64,000 nt of DNA from Petrolisthes cinctipes (Eukaryota; Arthropoda; Malacostraca; Decapoda; Porcellanidae), in contig JAWQEG010000259.1 in assembly GCA_033782935.1 (NCBI GenBank), forward strand, positions 5,434,001 to 5,498,000. Direction: 5' to 3'. The notes below the pieces were generated by a model that ran no database searches, had not been told where the DNA came from, and saw only the letters and a program-made list of their open reading frames with translations. Within the stretch, counting starts at the first letter, position 1. Each line of letters starts with the position of its first letter. This document shows positions 60,400-64,000 of the stretch, piece by piece. The translations under genes and the position numbers were made by a program.

Positions 60400-63300
60400 A
60401 TCTTCTGTATCCGTTTATATCCCAAATTCATGCTAAAAAAACCCGAAAATTCGATATTTTTGGGTCCCAGAAGCGATCTGTACATGCCTACTCAGTGCTA
60501 GAATATTTTCAAAATATATTCACAAAACATGCTAAAAATCGATATTTTAGGTGCCCAAAGTCGATATGTGCATGCATCTTCTGTACCCGTTTATATCTCA
60601 AATTCAGGCTCAAAACACACGAAAATTCGATATTTTTGGGTCCCAGAAGCGATCTGTACATGCCTACTCCGTGTTAGAGTATTTTCAATATACAGGCCCA
60701 AAACATGCTGAAAATCGATATTTTAGGTGCCCAAAGTCAATATGTGTATGCATCTTTTAAGTCCGTTTATTTCCCAAATTCTGGCTCAAAACATCCGTAA
60801 GTTCGATATTTTTGGGTCCTAGAAGCAATCTGTACATGCCTACTCAGTGCTAGAATATTTTCAAGATATGAGCCCAAAACATGCTAAAAATCGATATTTT
60901 AGGTGCCCAAAGTCGATATGTGCATGCATCTTCTGTACCCGTTTATATCTCAAATTCAGGCTCAAAACACACGAAAATTCGATATTTTTGGGTCCCAAAA
61001 GCGATCTGTACATGCCTACTCCGTGTTACAGTATTTTCAAATTACAGGCCTAAAACATGCTGAAAATCGATATTTTAGGTGCCCAAAGTCAATATGTGTA
61101 TGCATCTTCTGTATCCGTTTATATCCCAAACTCAAGCTAAAAAAACCCGAAAATTCGATATTTTTGGGTCCCAGAAGCGATCTGTACATGCCTACTCAGT
61201 GCTAGAATATTTTCAAAATAAATTCCCAAAACATGCTAAAAATCGATATTTTGGGTGCCCAAAGTCGATATGTGCATTCATCTTCAGTACCCGTTTATAT
61301 CTCAAATTCAGGCTCAAAACACCCGAAAATTCGATATTTGTGGGTCTCAGAAGCGATCTGTACATGCCTACTCAGTGCTAGAATTTTTTCAAAATATGGG
61401 CCCAAAACATGCTAAAAATCTATATTTTAGATGCCCAAAGTCGATATGTGCATGCATCTTCTGTACCCGTTTATATCTTAAATTCAGGTTCAAAACACCC
61501 GAAAATTCGATATTTTTGGGTCCCAAAAGCGATCTGTACATGCCTACTCCGTGTTATAGTATTTTTAATATACAGGCCCAAAACATGCTGAAAATCAATA
61601 TTTTAGGTGCCCAAAGTCAATATGTGTATGCATCTTCTGTACCCCTTTGTTTCCCAAATTCAGGCTCAAAACACCCGAAAATTCGATATTTTTGGGTCCC
61701 AGAAGCGATTTGTACATGCCTACTCAGTGCTAGAATTTTTTCAAAATATTGGCTTAAAACATGCTAAAAATCGATATTTTAGGTGCCCAAAGTCGATAAG
61801 TGCATGCATCTTCTGTACCCGTTTATATCTCAAATTCAGGCTCAAAACACTGGAAAATTCGATATTTTTGGGTCCCAAAAGCGATCTGTACATGCCTACT
61901 CCAGGTTAGAGTATTTTCAATATACAGGCCCAAAACATGCTGAAAATCGATATTTTAGGTGCCCAAAGTCAATATGTGTATGCATCTTTTAAGTCCGTTT
62001 ATTTCCCAAATTCTGGCTCAAAACATCCGTAAGATCGATATTTTTGGGTCCTAGAAGCGATCTGTACATGCCTACTCAGTGCTAGAATATTTTCAAGATA
62101 TGAGCCCAAAACATGCTAAAAATCGATATTTTAGGTGCCCAAAGTCGATATGTGCATGCATCTTCTGTACCCGTTTATATCTCAAATTCAGGCTCAAAAC
62201 ACACGAAAATTCGATATTTTTGGGTCCCAAAAGCGATCTGTACATGCCTACTCCGTGTTACAGTATCTTAAAATTACAGGCCTAAAACATGCTGAAAATC
62301 GATATTTTAGGTGCCCAAAGTCAATATGTGTATGCATCTTCTGTATCCGTTTATATCCCAAATTCATGCTAAAAAAACCCGAAAATTCGATATTTTTGGG
62401 TCCCAGAAGCGATCTGTACATGCCTACTCAGTGATAGAATATTTTCAAAATATAGTCCCAAAACATGTTAAAAATCGATATTTTAGGTGTCCAAAGTAGA
62501 TATGTGCATGCATCTTCTGTACCCGTTTATATCTCAAATTCAGGCTCAAAACACACGAGAATTCGATATTTTTGGGTCCCAAAAGCGATCTGTACATGCC
62601 TACTCCGTGTTACAGTATTTTCAAAATACAGGCCCAAAACATGCTGAAAATCGATATTTTAGGTGCCCAAAGTCGATATGTGCATTCATCTTCAGTACCC
62701 GTTTATATCTCAAATTCAGGCTCAAAACACCCGAAAATTCGATATTTTTGGGTCCCAGAAGCGATCTGTACATGCCTATTCAGTACTAGAATATTTTCAA
62801 AATATAGGCCCAAAACATGCTAAAAATCGATATTTTGGGTGCCCAAAGTCGATATGTGCATGCATCTTCTGTACCCGTTCATATCTCAAATTCAGGCTCA
62901 AAACACCCGAAAATTCGATATTTTTTTGTCCCAGAAGCGATTTGTACATGCCTACTCCGTGTTACAGTATTTTCAATATACAGGCCCAAAACATGCTGAA
63001 AATCGATATTTTAGGTGCCCAAAGTCAATATGTGTATGCATCTTCTATACCCGTTTATTTCCCAAATTCTGGCTCAAAACACCCGAAAATTCAATATTTT
63101 TGGGTCCCAGAAGCGATCTGTACATGCCTACTCCGTGTTATAGTATTTTCAATATACAGGCCCAAAACATGCTGAAAATCGATATTTTAGGTGCCCAAAG
63201 TCAATATGTGTATGCATCTTCTGTATCCGTTTATATCCCAAATTCATGCTAAAAACACCCGAAAATTCGATATTTTTGGGTCCCAGAAGCGATCTGTACA

Positions 63301-64000
63301 TGCCTACTCAGTGCTAGAATATTTTCAAAATATAGTCCCAAAACATGCTAAAAATCGATATTTTAGGTGCCCAAAGTCGATATGTGCATGCATCTTCTGT
63401 ACCCGTTTATATCTCAAATTCAGGCTCAAAACACACGAAAATTCGATATTTTTGGGTCCCAAAAGCGATCTGTACATGCCTACTCCGTGTTAGAGTATTT
63501 TCAATATACAGGCCCAAAACATGCTGAAAATCGATATTTTAGGTGCCCAAAGTCAATATTTGCATTCATCTTCTGTACCCGTTTATATCCAAAATTCAGA
63601 CTCAAAACACCCGAAAATTCGATATTTTTGTGTCCCAGAAGCGATCTGTACATGCCTACTCAGTGCTAGAATTTTTTAAGAATATGGGAACAAAACATGC
63701 TGAAAATCGATATTTTAGGTGCCCAAAGTCGATATGTGCATGCATCTTCTGTACCCGTTTATATCTCAAATTCAGGCTCAAAACACACGAAAATTCGATA
63801 TTTTTGGGTCCCAAAAGCGATCTGTACATGCCTACTCCGTGTTAGAGTATTTTCAATATACAGGCCCAAAACATGCTGAAAATCGATATTTTAGGTGCCC
63901 AAAGTCAATATTTGCATTCATCTTCTGTACCCGTTTATATCCAAAATTCAGACTCAAAACACCCGAAAATTCGATATTTTTGTGTCCCAGAAGCGATCTG
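60400..64000 (+). repeat. Distal satellite array with a 7-monomer duplication
   Basis: Same satellite, less regular than the core. A segment from about 60.55 to 61.07 kb recurs at offset 1,232 bp (7 x 176) at about 61.78-62.3 kb, sharing 'aaaacatccgtaag' and 'aattacaggcctaaaacatg'. The dimer marker at about 62,460-62,620 has the intact form 'ggctcaaaacacacgag', without the one-base deletion amplified in the core. The last two dimers (about 63.5-64 kb) share 'tttttgtgtcccag' at a 352-bp offset. The array runs off the right edge; no gene is seen. Confidence 0.92.

Larger units (their letters stand above)
20000..60400 (+). repeat. Homogenised satellite core with ~8-kb higher-order blocks
   Basis: Satellite of the same 176-bp family, but organised in long blocks repeated with few differences. 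A marker dimer carrying a one-base deletion ('ggctcaaacacacgag' instead of 'ggctcaaaacacacgag'), 'gtgcatgcttcttctg' and 'aaaggccatatg' occurs eight times, with the deletion at about 22,581, 25,398, 31,735, 33,144, 39,833, 41,244, 44,413 and 52,686. Taking equivalent copies as phase marks, units start near 25,284, 33,030, 44,299 and 52,572. The first two units are 7,746 and 8,100 bp long and the third 8,273 bp, that is 44, 46 and 47 monomers. A shorter block (41,130-44,298) corresponds to 22,467-25,283 plus two extra monomers. No gene, RNA gene or other mobile element is seen in these 40 kb. Confidence 0.9.

Noticed and set aside
1..64000. CRISPR array (regular repeats with spacers)
   Set aside because: The repeats are contiguous 176-bp units with no unique spacers, in a eukaryotic context with a non-LTR retrotransposon.
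1..64000. CENP-B box in the satellite
   Set aside because: Only fragments such as 'cttcgtg' appear in a few monomers; the 17-bp consensus with its central and 3' essential bases is absent.

Overview
This window is eukaryotic satellite DNA, not a gene-bearing region. About 60 of the 64 kb is one uninterrupted head-to-tail tandem array of a roughly 176-bp, ~60% AT monomer (about 340 copies, all in the same orientation). Both window edges cut through the array. The only recognisable gene is the single long ORF of an APE-type non-LTR retrotransposon inserted on the minus strand at about 9.43-13.26 kb. The organism is probably an invertebrate animal. The ORF has an N-terminal 2A-like translational recoding motif followed by an APE endonuclease and a CR1-superfamily-like reverse transcriptase. 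That combination is known from APE-type elements of marine invertebrates (sea urchin, molluscs, cnidarians, lancelets). I cannot name the species.

Layout: 1-9,432 is satellite with fairly diverged monomers and local 4- and 8-monomer duplications. 9,433-13,260 is the retrotransposon: 3' tail of TAT/ATA triplets at the low-coordinate end, 3' UTR, 975-codon ORF, and a 5' region of about 675 bp. 13,261 to about 20,000 is more diverged satellite, in register with the left array. About 20,000-60,400 is strongly homogenised satellite built of long, almost identical blocks. About 60,400-64,000 is less regular satellite with a 7-monomer duplication.

The satellite is built hierarchically. The 176-bp monomer is two ungapped 88-bp half-repeats (about 67% identical in consensus). 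Monomers alternate between two classes (start 'ctcagtgctag' versus 'ctccgtgttag'), giving a 352-bp dimer. Dimers are organised in the central 40 kb into higher-order blocks of about 7.7-8.3 kb (44-47 monomers). One pair of blocks (42,381-50,498 and 50,654-58,771) is offset by exactly 8,273 bp and nearly identical. A 15-bp palindrome in each monomer keeps its symmetry in both monomer classes through a paired G/C-to-A/T change.

No function is encoded by the array that I can support. The many short open frames in it are by-products of the repeat. Monomer length near one nucleosome plus higher-order structure would fit centromeric or pericentromeric heterochromatin, but that is inference. The retrotransposon ORF is intact, so the insertion looks young. 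It lies in the less homogenised part and has not been copied along with the satellite within this window.
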